Source: AV17 sp046262735 (lineage in GTDB: Bacteria > Verrucomicrobiota > Verrucomicrobiia > Chthoniobacterales > UBA10450). Taken from it: 50,987 bases of DNA. This document shows positions 44,081 through 50,987 of the stretch, in pieces (the stretch's first letter is position 1; each line of letters begins with the position of its first letter). The notes under the pieces are model-generated. The model did not search any database. It was not told the DNA's origin and was given only the letters and a program-made list of their open reading frames with translations. The DNA lies in assembly GCA_046262735.1 (NCBI GenBank), contig JBHEMD010000182.1, positions 1 through 50,987 of the forward strand, given 5' to 3'. The position numbers and the translations under genes were made by a program.

Positions 44081-45583
44081 TCATTGGCGACTGGCTGAGT
44101 ACGTTTGGCTGCTCTTTTTCTGGAGCTCATCGACCAGGGGTTGCACTTCCTCCGTCATCTTCAACAACTCGGGCCAGGGGCGATGATAATTTTCGCCGGC
44201 TAATTTGCGGGTGGCGTCGAAACCCATGTGCGAGCCGATGTTTTGTTCGCTGGGCGCGTGATCGAGTGAGTCGCTTGGGTTTTTGATCACGGTGGTGTCG
44301 CGGGCCGGATCGGTATTCGCGCAGAGGCGGAACAGGACCTCACTGGTGTTGTGGACATCGCAGTCTTCGTCCACGACCACAATGTATTTGCTGAACATCA
44401 TCTGGCCCATGCCCCACAAGCCGTGCATCACCTTGAACGCCTGATAGGGATATTGTTTCCGAATGCTGACGAAGACCAGGTTGTGAAACACGCCTTCGGC
44501 CGGCAACGTCATGTCCACCAGTTCGGGGAAATTCATTTTGAACACAGGCAGAAAAATCCGCACGCTCGCGTCGCCCATATAAAAATCTTCCATCGGCGGC
44601 TTGCCCACAATCGTGGTCGGATAAATCGCGTCGCGTCGATGAGTGATGGCAGTGAGATGAAAGACCGGGTAATCCTCGACCGCGGTATAAAAACCGGTGT
44701 GATCGCCGAACGGTCCTTCCGGGCGAAGCTCGCCAGGTTGAACGTAACCTTCCAGAACAAAATCGACATCGGCCGGCACCTCGACATCGATCGTTTTGCA
44801 TTTCACCAGCTCGACTGATTTGCGGCGCAAAAAACCGGCGAACAAGATCTCGTCGAGCCCATCGGGCAACGGCGCGGTTGCGGCAAACGAGTAGACAGGG
44901 TCGCCGCCTAATGTCACTGCGACCGGCATGCGTTCGCCGCGCTCATAATAAACTTTGCCGTGGCGCGCCCCGACCTTGTGCACCTGCCAATGCATCGCGG
45001 TGGTGCGCTCATCGAACAACTGCAGGCGATAGCAACCGACATTGCGCGCGCCGGTTTCAGGATCGCGCGTGTGCACGTGTGGCAGCGTGATGAAGCGCCC
45101 GCCATCCTTGGGCCAGCATTTTAGAATCGGAAGGTCGCGCAGATTGAATTCATTGGACGTCGGGGAGTTTCCCATTTCGTGCACGATTTCCTGGCATGGC
45201 GCCTCGCGAACTGTCTTCGGGCGCGCATGGAGGAGATGAATCCCCTGTTTCAACAAACTCCAGCCCTCGCGCAGGTCGGTGGGCGGTTTCGCTTTGAGGA
45301 TGAGCTGAATTTCCTGGGCGATGTCGTCAACGGTGTCGCGGCCGAGCGCCATGGCGATGCGCTTGCGCGAGCCCATCGTGTTGATCGCGACTGGGAAGGC
45401 AGAGGATTTTCCATCGACAACCGGTTGCTCGAAGAGCAGCGCCTTTCCGCCGCCGGGCGATTTCATCTCGCGGTCGGCCCATTCGGCAACGACCAGATCG
45501 GTATCGACCGGCAGCGCGATGCGCTTGAGTTCGCCGGCTCGGTCGAGCGCCTCAAGGAATGTCCCAAATGAGCGGTAGGCCAT
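44081..45583 (-). CDS. UbiD-family (prFMN-dependent) decarboxylase
   Basis: 500 residues. Family signs: RSFGTFLEALDRAGELKRIALPVDTD at the start, NVGCYRLQLFDERTTAMHWQVHKVGARH, the E-R-E region LRPEGPFGDHTGFYTAVEDYPVFHLTAITHRRDAIYPTTIVGKPPMED and SKYIVVVDEDCDVHN. It decarboxylates an unsaturated or aromatic acid using prenylated FMN made by UbiX. Quinone biosynthesis (ubiquinone or menaquinone/futalosine route) is the usual role. No ubiX was seen in the window. Confidence 0.9.
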   Translation of the reverse strand: MAYRSFGTFLEALDRAGELKRIALPVDTDLVVAEWADREMKSPGGGKALLFEQPVVDGKSSAFPVAINTMGSRKRIAMALGRDTVDDIAQEIQLILKAKPPTDLREGWSLLKQGIHLLHARPKTVREAPCQEIVHEMGNSPTSNEFNLRDLPILKCWPKDGGRFITLPHVHTRDPETGARNVGCYRLQLFDERTTAMHWQVHKVGARHGKVYYERGERMPVAVTLGGDPVYSFAATAPLPDGLDEILFAGFLRRKSVELVKCKTIDVEVPADVDFVLEGYVQPGELRPEGPFGDHTGFYTAVEDYPVFHLTAITHRRDAIYPTTIVGKPPMEDFYMGDASVRIFLPVFKMNFPELVDMTLPAEGVFHNLVFVSIRKQYPYQAFKVMHGLWGMGQMMFSKYIVVVDEDCDVHNTSEVLFRLCANTDPARDTTVIKNPSDSLDHAPSEQNIGSHMGFDATRKLAGENYHRPWPELLKMTEEVQPLVDELQKKSSQTYSASRQ

Positions 45584-45641
45584 TTGCCTTAACCGCTACT
45601 CTGGTTCGCTCGTTTCGCGAAAGCGACCAGAAAATGCCCGA

Positions 45642-46163
45642 TCAGGGATAACCGCGCAGGTATTGAAACGAAACGACGCGGCCGTTGGCGAATGTCACCG
45701 TCTTATATGGCACCGGAACGCTCGGTGGAATGTAGGAGTAGAAAAATGGATCGAAGAAGGGATCGCCGAAGAACACAAACGCGCGGTTATGGTGATGATG
45801 GATGCGATGCGCGCTCACGAACCCGAAGCCGACGCCGCCGTAAAAACGGCCGTAGGGTCCATAGGGGTAGGCATAGGGCGCGGAGCGGTAGGTAATGTAA
45901 ATCCAGGTCTCAGTGTCGCGGCCGCGCATGTTACCGACCGCCTTTTGCTCGGGTGAACCCCACGCGAGCCACGCGGCCTGCATCGGCATACCAACGCGGA
46001 CCTGGCCCTGGCTGACCAACTGCTGGTCGGTCGGTGAGAGTCCCTGATAAATTTCCGGATGATCCGAAATTCGCGATTCGACCGTGGAACAACCGGCCAG
46101 AGATAATGCGCCAACTGCCACCGCCAACGTCAGCGCTTGAGCAAACATTCGACGCTTCTTCAT
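45642..46163 (-). CDS. Lipoprotein with BamE-like fold features
   Basis: 173 residues from ATG 46161-46163; a longer frame from 46208 is less likely because the lipoprotein signal MKKRRMFAQALTLAVAVGALSLAGC starts here. Lipobox LAGC. After the Cys comes STVESRISDHPEIYQGLSPTDQQLVSQGQVRVGMPMQAAWLAWGSPEQKAVG, resembling the BamE/SmpA-type 'G-x-x-x-x-x-V-x-x-x-x-G-x-P' unit, with ETWIYITYR. The C-terminus is rich in Tyr, Phe, Gly, Pro and His (HRIHHHHNRAFVFF). An outer-membrane lipoprotein of unknown function. Confidence 0.78.
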   Translation of the reverse strand: MKKRRMFAQALTLAVAVGALSLAGCSTVESRISDHPEIYQGLSPTDQQLVSQGQVRVGMPMQAAWLAWGSPEQKAVGNMRGRDTETWIYITYRSAPYAYPYGPYGRFYGGVGFGFVSAHRIHHHHNRAFVFFGDPFFDPFFYSYIPPSVPVPYKTVTFANGRVVSFQYLRGYP

Positions 46164-46250
46164 AAGAGAAATGATACGATTGCAGATTAACGAGTCAACG
46201 GGTTGCACTTCGCTTGATTCAACCCCGGCTTACTTCTAACGTTGCGCCGA

Positions 46251-47252
46251 ATGCAAGATCGACATGGGCACCGGATCTCGTACTTGCGGGTGTCGATCAC
46301 CGATCGCTGTAATGAGCGCTGCACCTATTGCATGCCGGTGGAGCTCCAGGAATGGCTCCCGCGCGCGGACATTTTGACTTACGAAGAAAACCTGCGCCTC
46401 ATCCGGATCGCGGCCGAACTCGGCGTCACTAAAGTCCGAATCACCGGCGGCGAACCGCTCACGCGCCGGGAAGTTGTAGAGTTTATCCAACAAGTCGCAC
46501 AAATCCCCGGCATCGAGAATCTTGGCGTCTCGACCAATGGAACGCTCCTTGCGCGCGAAATCAGCCCGGGACAAACCATTGCCCGCGCGTTGCGAAATGG
46601 CGGTGTGCGCTCGATCAACATTTCGCTCGATACCCTGGATCGACATCTCTATGCCCAAATCACGGGACGGGATTTTCACGACCAGGTGCTCGCTGGTATC
46701 GAGGCGGCAATCGCCGCGGGAATTGAACAAATCAAGCTCAACTGCGTGCTGATGCGCGGGCGCAATGAAGATGATCTGGTCCGGCTGATCGACTTCGCCG
46801 CGGAACGCAACCTGATCCTGCGTTTCATCGAGCTGATGCCGGTAAGCACGACCGAGGTGCTCGACGACAACACCTTTATGTCGATCTTGCACGCGCAAAG
46901 GCTGATCGAATCGCACTTCGGCCCGCTGATTCCCGAGCCGTCGTTTCGAACCAATGGTCCCGCCACTTACTATCAGCTGGCAAATCGCGAGCAGCGGATC
47001 GGATTCATCGGCGCGATGACCAACCTCCGCTTCTGCGAGAGCTGCAACAAACTGCGGCTCACCTGTGACGGGAAATTGCGGCCCTGCCTCGGCAGCTATC
47101 TCGAATTCGACATTATGAAACCGCTCCGGGCCGGCGCGAGCGATGACGAGCTGAGGCAGTTCATCCTCGATGTCGTCGAACGCAAGCCCGAGCAGCACGA
47201 TTTCCGCAACAATTATCAGCCAAATCGCAAAATGATTGCGATTGGCGGGTAG
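46251..47252 (+). CDS. moaA: GTP 3',8-cyclase (molybdenum cofactor biosynthesis)
   Basis: 333 residues from ATG 46251; a TTG at 46242 is an unlikely alternative. Radical-SAM cysteines: Cys20, Cys24 and Cys27 in DRCNERCTYC. ITGGEPLTRREVV follows, then VSTNGTLL and a C-terminal second [4Fe-4S] site FCESCNKLRLTCDGKLRPCL. It ends in Gly-Gly, as required for MoaA activity. It converts GTP to 3',8-cyclo-dihydro-GTP, the first step of molybdopterin synthesis. A 10-mer word starts at the fifth base of the gene (46255-46264). moaC and mog follow on the same strand, each after a hairpin-bearing spacer. Confidence 0.96.
   Translation: MQDRHGHRISYLRVSITDRCNERCTYCMPVELQEWLPRADILTYEENLRLIRIAAELGVTKVRITGGEPLTRREVVEFIQQVAQIPGIENLGVSTNGTLLAREISPGQTIARALRNGGVRSINISLDTLDRHLYAQITGRDFHDQVLAGIEAAIAAGIEQIKLNCVLMRGRNEDDLVRLIDFAAERNLILRFIELMPVSTTEVLDDNTFMSILHAQRLIESHFGPLIPEPSFRTNGPATYYQLANREQRIGFIGAMTNLRFCESCNKLRLTCDGKLRPCLGSYLEFDIMKPLRAGASDDELRQFILDVVERKPEQHDFRNNYQPNRKMIAIGG
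46255..46264 (+). repeat. AAGATCGACA word at the moaA start
   Basis: An exact copy covering codons 2-5 of moaA, read as Gln-Asp-Arg-His, a frame context unlike that of most other copies. Confidence 0.85.
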
Positions 47253-47261
47253 CTTTTGTAG

Positions 47262-47280
47262 CGGCGGTCTATGACCGCCG
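47262..47280. repeat. Triloop hairpin between moaA and moaC
   Basis: CGGCGGTC / GACCGCCG (47262-47269, 47273-47280) with the 3-nt loop TAT, preceded by TTGTAG. It lies in the 37-bp moaA-moaC spacer. Confidence 0.85.
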
Positions 47281-47289
47281 AACCCAAGC

Positions 47290-47775
47290 GTGAAACGTTT
47301 GACTCACATCAGCTCGGATGGGCGCGCGCAGATGGTGGATGTGTCGGCCAAACCAGCACGCGCCCGGACGGCAATCGCCGCCGGTAAAATCAAGCTTGCG
47401 GCCGAAACACTTGATTTGATCGCCAAGGATCAGATCGCAAAGGGTAACGTCTTCGCGACAGCGCGTATCGCTGGTATTCAGGGCGCGAAAGAAACCGCGC
47501 GGTTGATTCCGCTCTGTCACATTGTTCCACTGAGCGACGTCAAGATCGACATTGTCACCTCGCGCGACGGCGCGGACGTAACCTGCACGGCGCGCACCAT
47601 CGCTCAGACCGGCGTGGAAATGGAAGCGCTCGCCGGTGTCTGCATCGCGCTGCTCACGATCTACGACATGTGCAAAGCGGTCGATAAACAGATGCAGATT
47701 TGTGATGTGCGGCTGATTAAGAAAATAAAAGCTTCCCTGGTGGCCCCGAAAGCTTTCGCGAGTCGCTCGAATTGA
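47290..47775 (+). CDS. moaC: Cyclic pyranopterin monophosphate synthase accessory protein
   Basis: 161 residues from GTG 47290. Family features: LTHISSDGRAQMVDVSAKPAR, GNVFATARIAGIQGAKETARLIPLCHIVPLSDVKID, GVEMEALAGVCIALLTIYDMCKAVDKQM and the catalytic Lys of IKKIKA. MoaC converts the MoaA product into cyclic pyranopterin monophosphate. Same strand as moaA, 37 bp on, with a triloop hairpin in the spacer. The start GTG leaves few upstream bases free for a ribosome-binding site (ACCCAAGC). Confidence 0.95.
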   Translation: MKRLTHISSDGRAQMVDVSAKPARARTAIAAGKIKLAAETLDLIAKDQIAKGNVFATARIAGIQGAKETARLIPLCHIVPLSDVKIDIVTSRDGADVTCTARTIAQTGVEMEALAGVCIALLTIYDMCKAVDKQMQICDVRLIKKIKASLVAPKAFASRSN

Positions 47776-47791
47776 GAAGAAGAAAAATAGT

Positions 47792-47816
47792 GCGACGCTC
47801 ACAGAGCGTCGCTACA
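47792..47816. repeat. Triloop hairpin between moaC and mog
   Basis: GCGACGCTC / GAGCGTCGC (47792-47800, 47804-47812) with loop ACA, followed by TACA and then GAGG. The GAGG at 47817-47820 also serves as a ribosome-binding site for mog. Confidence 0.85.
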
Positions 47817-47823
47817 GAGGAAA

Positions 47824-48306
47824 ATGCAAATTACCGTCGGCATCATCACCATTTCGGATCGCGCGAGCGCGGGGGATTACAAAGATCTTGGCGGGCCGGC
47901 GTTAAAAGAGGCGGCACAAAAAATTGGTTGGCAGATTCTGAGTGAAGCGATCGTGCCCGACGATTCCGCGCGTATCCAGGAGACGGTGCGCTCGTTTTCG
48001 CAGCAAGGTTGCGGATTGATTTTGACGACCGGGGGAACCGGCGTCGGGCCGCGCGATGTCACGCCGGAAGCGATTCGCGCCATCATGCGCGCGGAGTTGC
48101 CCGGGTTTGGCGAAGTTATGCGCGCGCAATCGATGAAGATCACGCCGAACGCGATTTTGTCGCGCAGTCTCGCAGCAATTGTCGATCTTTCCCTCGTGAT
48201 CGCGCTTCCCGGCAAACCAAGCGGCGCGGTCGAATGCCTTGGCTTTGTTCAAGGTGCGATCCTCCATGGCGTCGCGCTCGCTCAGCGCTTGCCGACTTCG
48301 TGTTGA
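47824..48306 (+). CDS. mog: Molybdopterin adenylyltransferase (MogA/MoaB family)
   Basis: 160 residues from ATG 47824, with GAGG four bases upstream. Family features: ITISDRASAGDYKDLGGPALKEAA, LILTTGGTGVGPRDVTPEA (nucleotide/molybdopterin-binding Gly-rich loop) and LPGKPSGAVECLGF. It activates molybdopterin by adenylylation before molybdate insertion. It completes the moaA-moaC-mog series. The moaD, moaE and moeA genes are not in the window. Confidence 0.93.
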   Translation: MQITVGIITISDRASAGDYKDLGGPALKEAAQKIGWQILSEAIVPDDSARIQETVRSFSQQGCGLILTTGGTGVGPRDVTPEAIRAIMRAELPGFGEVMRAQSMKITPNAILSRSLAAIVDLSLVIALPGKPSGAVECLGFVQGAILHGVALAQRLPTSC

Positions 48307-48308
48307 GT

Positions 48309-48382
48309 TGTAGCCGCGTCTCTGTGAGGCGCTCGTCGCCTGCGCAATCAAGCCCCGCGCTTCGCACAGCGAAGCGGCTACA
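48309..48382. repeat. Hairpin repeat, TGTAGCCGC/GCGGCTACA-bordered, copy 2
   Basis: Borders TGTAGCCGC (48309-48317) and GCGGCTACA (48374-48382) with the inner stem CGCTTCGC / GCGAAGCG (48358-48365, 48369-48376; loop ACA). The same element as at 6079-6160, in the gap between two convergent genes. Its right border contains the stop codon (TAG on the minus strand, 48378-48380) of the metallophosphoesterase. Confidence 0.88.
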
Positions 48383-49142
48383 GAGTAATGACGGTAAGCT
48401 CGGGCCGGCAATTGAATCGCACCGGCAGCCGATAAGTGCCGATGCCGGGATTCACATACAATGGTCCGCCAGCTGTCTGGTAGGAGCCGAGGTCATAGCG
48501 GCCGACGCCTCGCGGCACAATGATCGAGCCCCACAACGGCAGCCGGACCTGACCGCCATGTGAATGACCGGCGAGAATCAGATTGAACCGCCGGTCGCCA
48601 AGACGATCCGCCATTAGAGGATAGTGCATCAGTAAAAGCCGGCGCGTCGCCGGCAACGGCGGCACAATGTTGAGACCGACAATACCCATTCCCACAATCT
48701 CGAGATCGTGACGCTTGGACACGATATTGCGATCGGCCAGCCACGCGCCGCCGGCCGCGCCGAATGCTTTTTCGTAGTCATGAAAATTAACACCGCTCGA
48801 ATACTCGTGGTTACCGGGGCAACCGTAGACCGGCGCCTTGATCTGACGAATGAAGCTCAGCGCTGGCGCGGCAAAACGCCGCCGCTCCACCAGGTCGCCG
48901 GTGAAGCAAACAAAGTCCGGCCCGAGCTCGTTGATCGTGCGCACCACTTCGCCCGCATACTGCTCGTTCCCTTTGAAATGAAAATCGCTGAAGTGCACGA
49001 GGCGACATTTGCCTGCGGGATTTAATTCCCAACGCCTGACCCGAAGCGCCGTGGGCTCGATAAACTGCGCATCCACTCCGAGCGCTGCGGGCACGGCGAA
49101 CGCCCCGAGCTTCAAAAATTCGCGGCGCGTCATCCGGCTCAT
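48378..49142 (-). CDS. Metallophosphoesterase with Tat-type signal
   Basis: 254 residues from ATG 49140-49142; two other in-frame Met codons lie upstream and downstream. The N-terminus SRMTRREFLKLGAFAVPAALG is a twin-arginine signal. Calcineurin-like metal motifs: CRLVHFSDFHFKG, FVCFTGDLVERR, YGCPGNHEYSSG and FNLILAGHSHGGQVRLP. It resembles YkuE-like phosphoesterases of the cell envelope. Its stop codon comes from the adjacent repeat (see the repeat at 48309-48382). Confidence 0.9.
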   Translation of the reverse strand: MSRMTRREFLKLGAFAVPAALGVDAQFIEPTALRVRRWELNPAGKCRLVHFSDFHFKGNEQYAGEVVRTINELGPDFVCFTGDLVERRRFAAPALSFIRQIKAPVYGCPGNHEYSSGVNFHDYEKAFGAAGGAWLADRNIVSKRHDLEIVGMGIVGLNIVPPLPATRRLLLMHYPLMADRLGDRRFNLILAGHSHGGQVRLPLWGSIIVPRGVGRYDLGSYQTAGGPLYVNPGIGTYRLPVRFNCRPELTVITL

Positions 49143-49299
49143 GGCTGCACGTGATTGAGCATAACACATTCTTGTACCTGGCGTATCGGTTGCGCTGGGG
49201 CGGCGAGAATATCTCGAGTTCGCTCGAAATGAGAGCTGAAGCGCGGTGGCGAGCAGCCGATGCTTGCCATTTGCACAGGCGGTTCATAGTTTGGGCGCG

Positions 49300-49641
49300 A
49301 TGAAAAAGATCGAAGCGATCATCAAACCGTTTAAGACCGAGGCCGTGAAAGACGCGCTCGCGGAAGTGGGGATCGAGGGGATGACGTTGAGCGAGGTGAA
49401 AGGCTTCGGCCGGCAGAAAGGGCACAGTGAGATTTATCGCGGCACCGAATACACGGTGGATTTTCTGCCGAAGGTGAAATTCGAGATCGTGGTGGCAGAT
49501 GATCGCGCGCAGCGCGCGATCGAAGCCATCCTGCGCGCGGCTAAAACGGGCAAGATCGGCGACGGCAAAGTTTTCCTGAGTGAGGTCGAGCAGGCGGTTC
49601 GCATCCGCACTGATGAACGCGGTGCGGAAGCCGTCTCATGA
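49300..49641 (+). CDS. glnB: Nitrogen regulatory protein PII
   Basis: 113 residues from ATG 49300; upstream codons are not conserved. MKKIEAIIKPFKTEAVKDALAEVGIEGMTLSEVKGFGRQKGH, the T-loop EIYRGTEYTVDFLPK with Tyr51 (uridylylation site), and KVFLSEVEQAVRIRTDERG are all typical of PII. It senses 2-oxoglutarate/ATP/ADP and controls nitrogen metabolism targets. No amtB or glnA is adjacent. Unusually, its stop overlaps the start of uppP (ATGA). Confidence 0.95.
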   Translation: MKKIEAIIKPFKTEAVKDALAEVGIEGMTLSEVKGFGRQKGHSEIYRGTEYTVDFLPKVKFEIVVADDRAQRAIEAILRAAKTGKIGDGKVFLSEVEQAVRIRTDERGAEAVS

Positions 49642-50507
49642 ACGATTTTTTGTTGTCGATCTTGCTCGGCATCATCGAAGGGCTGACCGAGTTTTTGCCG
49701 GTGAGCTCGACCGCGCACCTGCGGATCGTGGAGGCCGTGCTGCGTCTGGATCTCCACGATAGCTTCTGGAAAATGTACACGATCGTGATCCAGCTCGGCG
49801 CCATCCTGGCGTTGCCGGTTTATTTTTGGCGCCGGATTCTGCAATTCGCGAGCACGTTTCCCAAAGGCGAGCGCGGCAAGCGCAACTTTTTCACGCATCC
49901 GCTGAGTCTAACGCTGATCGCGTTCGTGGTGACGGCGGTCCCGAGCTGGGCATTGAAGAAACAGATCGGGGAGAACCTGGAGAGCTTGAAAGTGATGTCG
50001 CTCGCGCTGTTGATCGGCGGGATCGTGATGTGGATCGTCGATGCAAGCTTTACGCGCGCGCGCGTGGCGCACATGGAGGAGATGAGTTTGCCGCAAGCGA
50101 TCTGGATCGGCGCGGCGCAAATTCTTTCCGCAGTGTTTCCCGGCACGTCGCGCTCGATGGCCACGATTGCAGCGGGTCAGGTCGCCGGCATGTCGCGTCC
50201 GGCCGCACTGGAGTTCTCGTTTTTTCTTTCCATGCCGACGATGGTGGTGGCGACCGGCTATGATTTGTTCAAAGCGCTGGCGCCGAATCGGCACAGCGCA
50301 GTGGAAGGCAACCTCGCGCCGCTCGCGATCACGGCGCACCAGTGGATCGTGCTCGCGATCGGCTTTGTTTTTTCATTTTTCATCGCGCTGGCGGTGGTTG
50401 CCTGGTTCATGCAATGGGTGCGCACGCGCGGGTTTGCCCCCTTCGCGGTTTATCGAATCGTGCTCGGCCTTGTCATTCTGGCGGCGCTGATCGCCGGCTG
50501 GGCGTAG
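49638..50507 (+). CDS. uppP: Undecaprenyl-diphosphate phosphatase
   Basis: 289 residues with about eight membrane segments. Family signatures: GIIEGLTEFLPVSSTAHLRIVE (usually SSTGH; here Ala) and IWIGAAQILSAVFPGTSRSMATI. It recycles undecaprenyl-PP to the lipid carrier for peptidoglycan and other envelope glycans. The start overlaps the glnB stop by 4 bp (49638-49641), so the two are translationally coupled. A 10-mer word lies near the start (49654-49663) and encodes Leu-Ser-Ile-Leu. Confidence 0.93.
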   Translation: MNDFLLSILLGIIEGLTEFLPVSSTAHLRIVEAVLRLDLHDSFWKMYTIVIQLGAILALPVYFWRRILQFASTFPKGERGKRNFFTHPLSLTLIAFVVTAVPSWALKKQIGENLESLKVMSLALLIGGIVMWIVDASFTRARVAHMEEMSLPQAIWIGAAQILSAVFPGTSRSMATIAAGQVAGMSRPAALEFSFFLSMPTMVVATGYDLFKALAPNRHSAVEGNLAPLAITAHQWIVLAIGFVFSFFIALAVVAWFMQWVRTRGFAPFAVYRIVLGLVILAALIAGWA

Positions 50508-50515
50508 CGTGTGAA

Positions 50516-50929
50516 ATGGAAACCGACGAAGTCATTCTGCCCGACCTGCAAAGCTGTCTGCTTTGCGAAGACGTGCGCTGCGAGTTCAACGGCATGCAAA
50601 CCCTCGTCGGCGTGGTCAACGTGATTCCGGCTGCCACGCTGCCGGTCACTTGCATGCGGCTTTGCATCTGGGCGCGCTGGTGCGGTGGCGCGGGAAGATT
50701 TCGGCAGCGCTCACGGATTGTTGGCGTGGACGAGCAACAAGTCATCGCACAGGCCGAAGTGGAGTTCGTGCTCAAGGAAATGGAAGGCCACGCGACCAAT
50801 GTGCATTACTTCGGCGGTGTGCAATTTCAGCAGTTCGGTTTACATCACGTTGAGATCTTCTTGCAGGATGAATTGCGATTGCGTTTTCCTTTGCCCGTGG
50901 TTCGGGTAGTGCCGAATCCGCCGCGGTAG
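50516..50929 (+). CDS. Small uncharacterised protein (DUF6941-like)
   Basis: 137 residues from ATG 50516, directly after uppP; longer frames overlap uppP. Sequence features: LPDLQSCLLCEDVRCEFNGMQTLVGVVNVIPA, CMRLCIWARWCGGAGRF, VEFVLKEMEGHATNVHYFGG and LQDELRLRFPLPVVRV. No membrane segment. I connect it to a family of small proteins of unknown function with an 'EDxRxE.NGK.xLxGVY' start, without firm support. It ends in TAG just before the right edge. Confidence 0.65.
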   Translation: METDEVILPDLQSCLLCEDVRCEFNGMQTLVGVVNVIPAATLPVTCMRLCIWARWCGGAGRFRQRSRIVGVDEQQVIAQAEVEFVLKEMEGHATNVHYFGGVQFQQFGLHHVEIFLQDELRLRFPLPVVRVVPNPPR

Positions 50930-50987
50930 CGACTAAAGCTTCTATTCGTAACATCTGCCTGTCGCGACTACGCGCGCCAGAAGAGCA

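Larger units (their letters stand above)
3947..49663. repeat. Dispersed over-represented word AAGATCGACA / TGTCGATCTT (30 exact copies)
   Basis: Plus-strand AAGATCGACA starts at 3947, 5459, 7091, 7106, 9868, 11006, 17388, 22498, 23473, 25582, 27639, 31994, 32474, 38214, 41066, 41458, 46255 and 47542. Complement TGTCGATCTT starts at 12807, 15760, 26533, 32291, 35835, 37163, 39606, 43326, 43374, 46879, 48180 and 49654. Common flanks are C or G plus A on the left, and AT or AA on the right. Near matches (nine of ten) lie at 8526, 11982, 16378, 18111, 28519 and 37525. The entry spans first to last copy only; sites were read by eye. Confidence 0.85.

Overview
The window is about 51 kb of a high-GC bacterial chromosome, densely packed with genes on both strands. 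It has no rRNA, tRNA, CRISPR array, transposase or phage gene that I could recognise. The gene styles suggest a Verrucomicrobiota (Chthoniobacterales / 'Spartobacteria'-like) soil or freshwater bacterium. These include a very large Gly/Asn-rich repeat protein, a GlnB gene overlapping uppP, a CDP-paratose-2-epimerase-like protein, a UbiD-family decarboxylase, an LpxL-type acyltransferase and many small intergenic hairpin repeats. The phylum call is an inference, because no marker gene such as rRNA is present.

Layout. 1-3.8 kb: the 3' part of a giant repeat protein. 3.8-7.3 kb: MBL-fold hydrolase, LysM/TPR lipoprotein, a thioredoxin-like secreted protein and a MoeB/ThiF-rhodanese sulfur-carrier activating enzyme. 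7.4-17.1 kb: MscS channel, glycogen-debranching enzyme plus TreZ (glycogen/trehalose), a possible RlpA remnant, a polytopic membrane protein, a PHP-GT4 fusion glycosyltransferase and a DUF2334 deacetylase. 17.2-19.3 kb: EVE protein, tmk, holB. 19.6-25.3 kb: a signalling cassette of a CHASE3/PAS histidine kinase (interrupted by an in-frame TGA), a single-domain response regulator and a hybrid kinase, all overlapping. 25.3-29.0 kb: FabG facing a three-gene fatty-acyl/aryl-polyene-like group (hotdog dehydratase, methyltransferase, acyltransferase-hotdog fusion). 29.2-37.6 kb: msrA, pgl, sugar epimerase, TM2-like protein, Nif3, double retropepsin-like protein, TPR protein, GumN, murJ. 37.6-45.6 kb: Cys/Met PLP enzyme (in-frame TGA), TPR protein, gdhA, aldose-epimerase-like protein, FAH-family protein (in-frame TAA), a conserved unknown, UbiD. 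45.6-51 kb: lipoprotein, moaA-moaC-mog, metallophosphoesterase, glnB-uppP and a small uncharacterised protein.

Two DNA-level signals are not explained by the genes. (1) The 10-mer AAGATCGACA (or its complement TGTCGATCTT) occurs 30 times exactly, about once per 1.7 kb, where about 0.1 is expected by chance. It is found on both strands, in five different codon-frame contexts and in non-coding DNA. It behaves like a DNA-uptake-type or other genome-wide recognition word. (2) A family of intergenic hairpins has perfect 7-9 bp stems, mostly 3-nt loops and TGTAG/CTACA borders. The stem sequence differs from copy to copy while base pairing is kept. These elements sit in most of the longer gene gaps and supply the stop codons of at least two genes.

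Three genes (histidine kinase, PLP enzyme, FAH protein) are broken by single in-frame nonsense codons, with the reading frame and similarity continuing directly afterwards. These look like point mutations or base-call errors rather than recoding.
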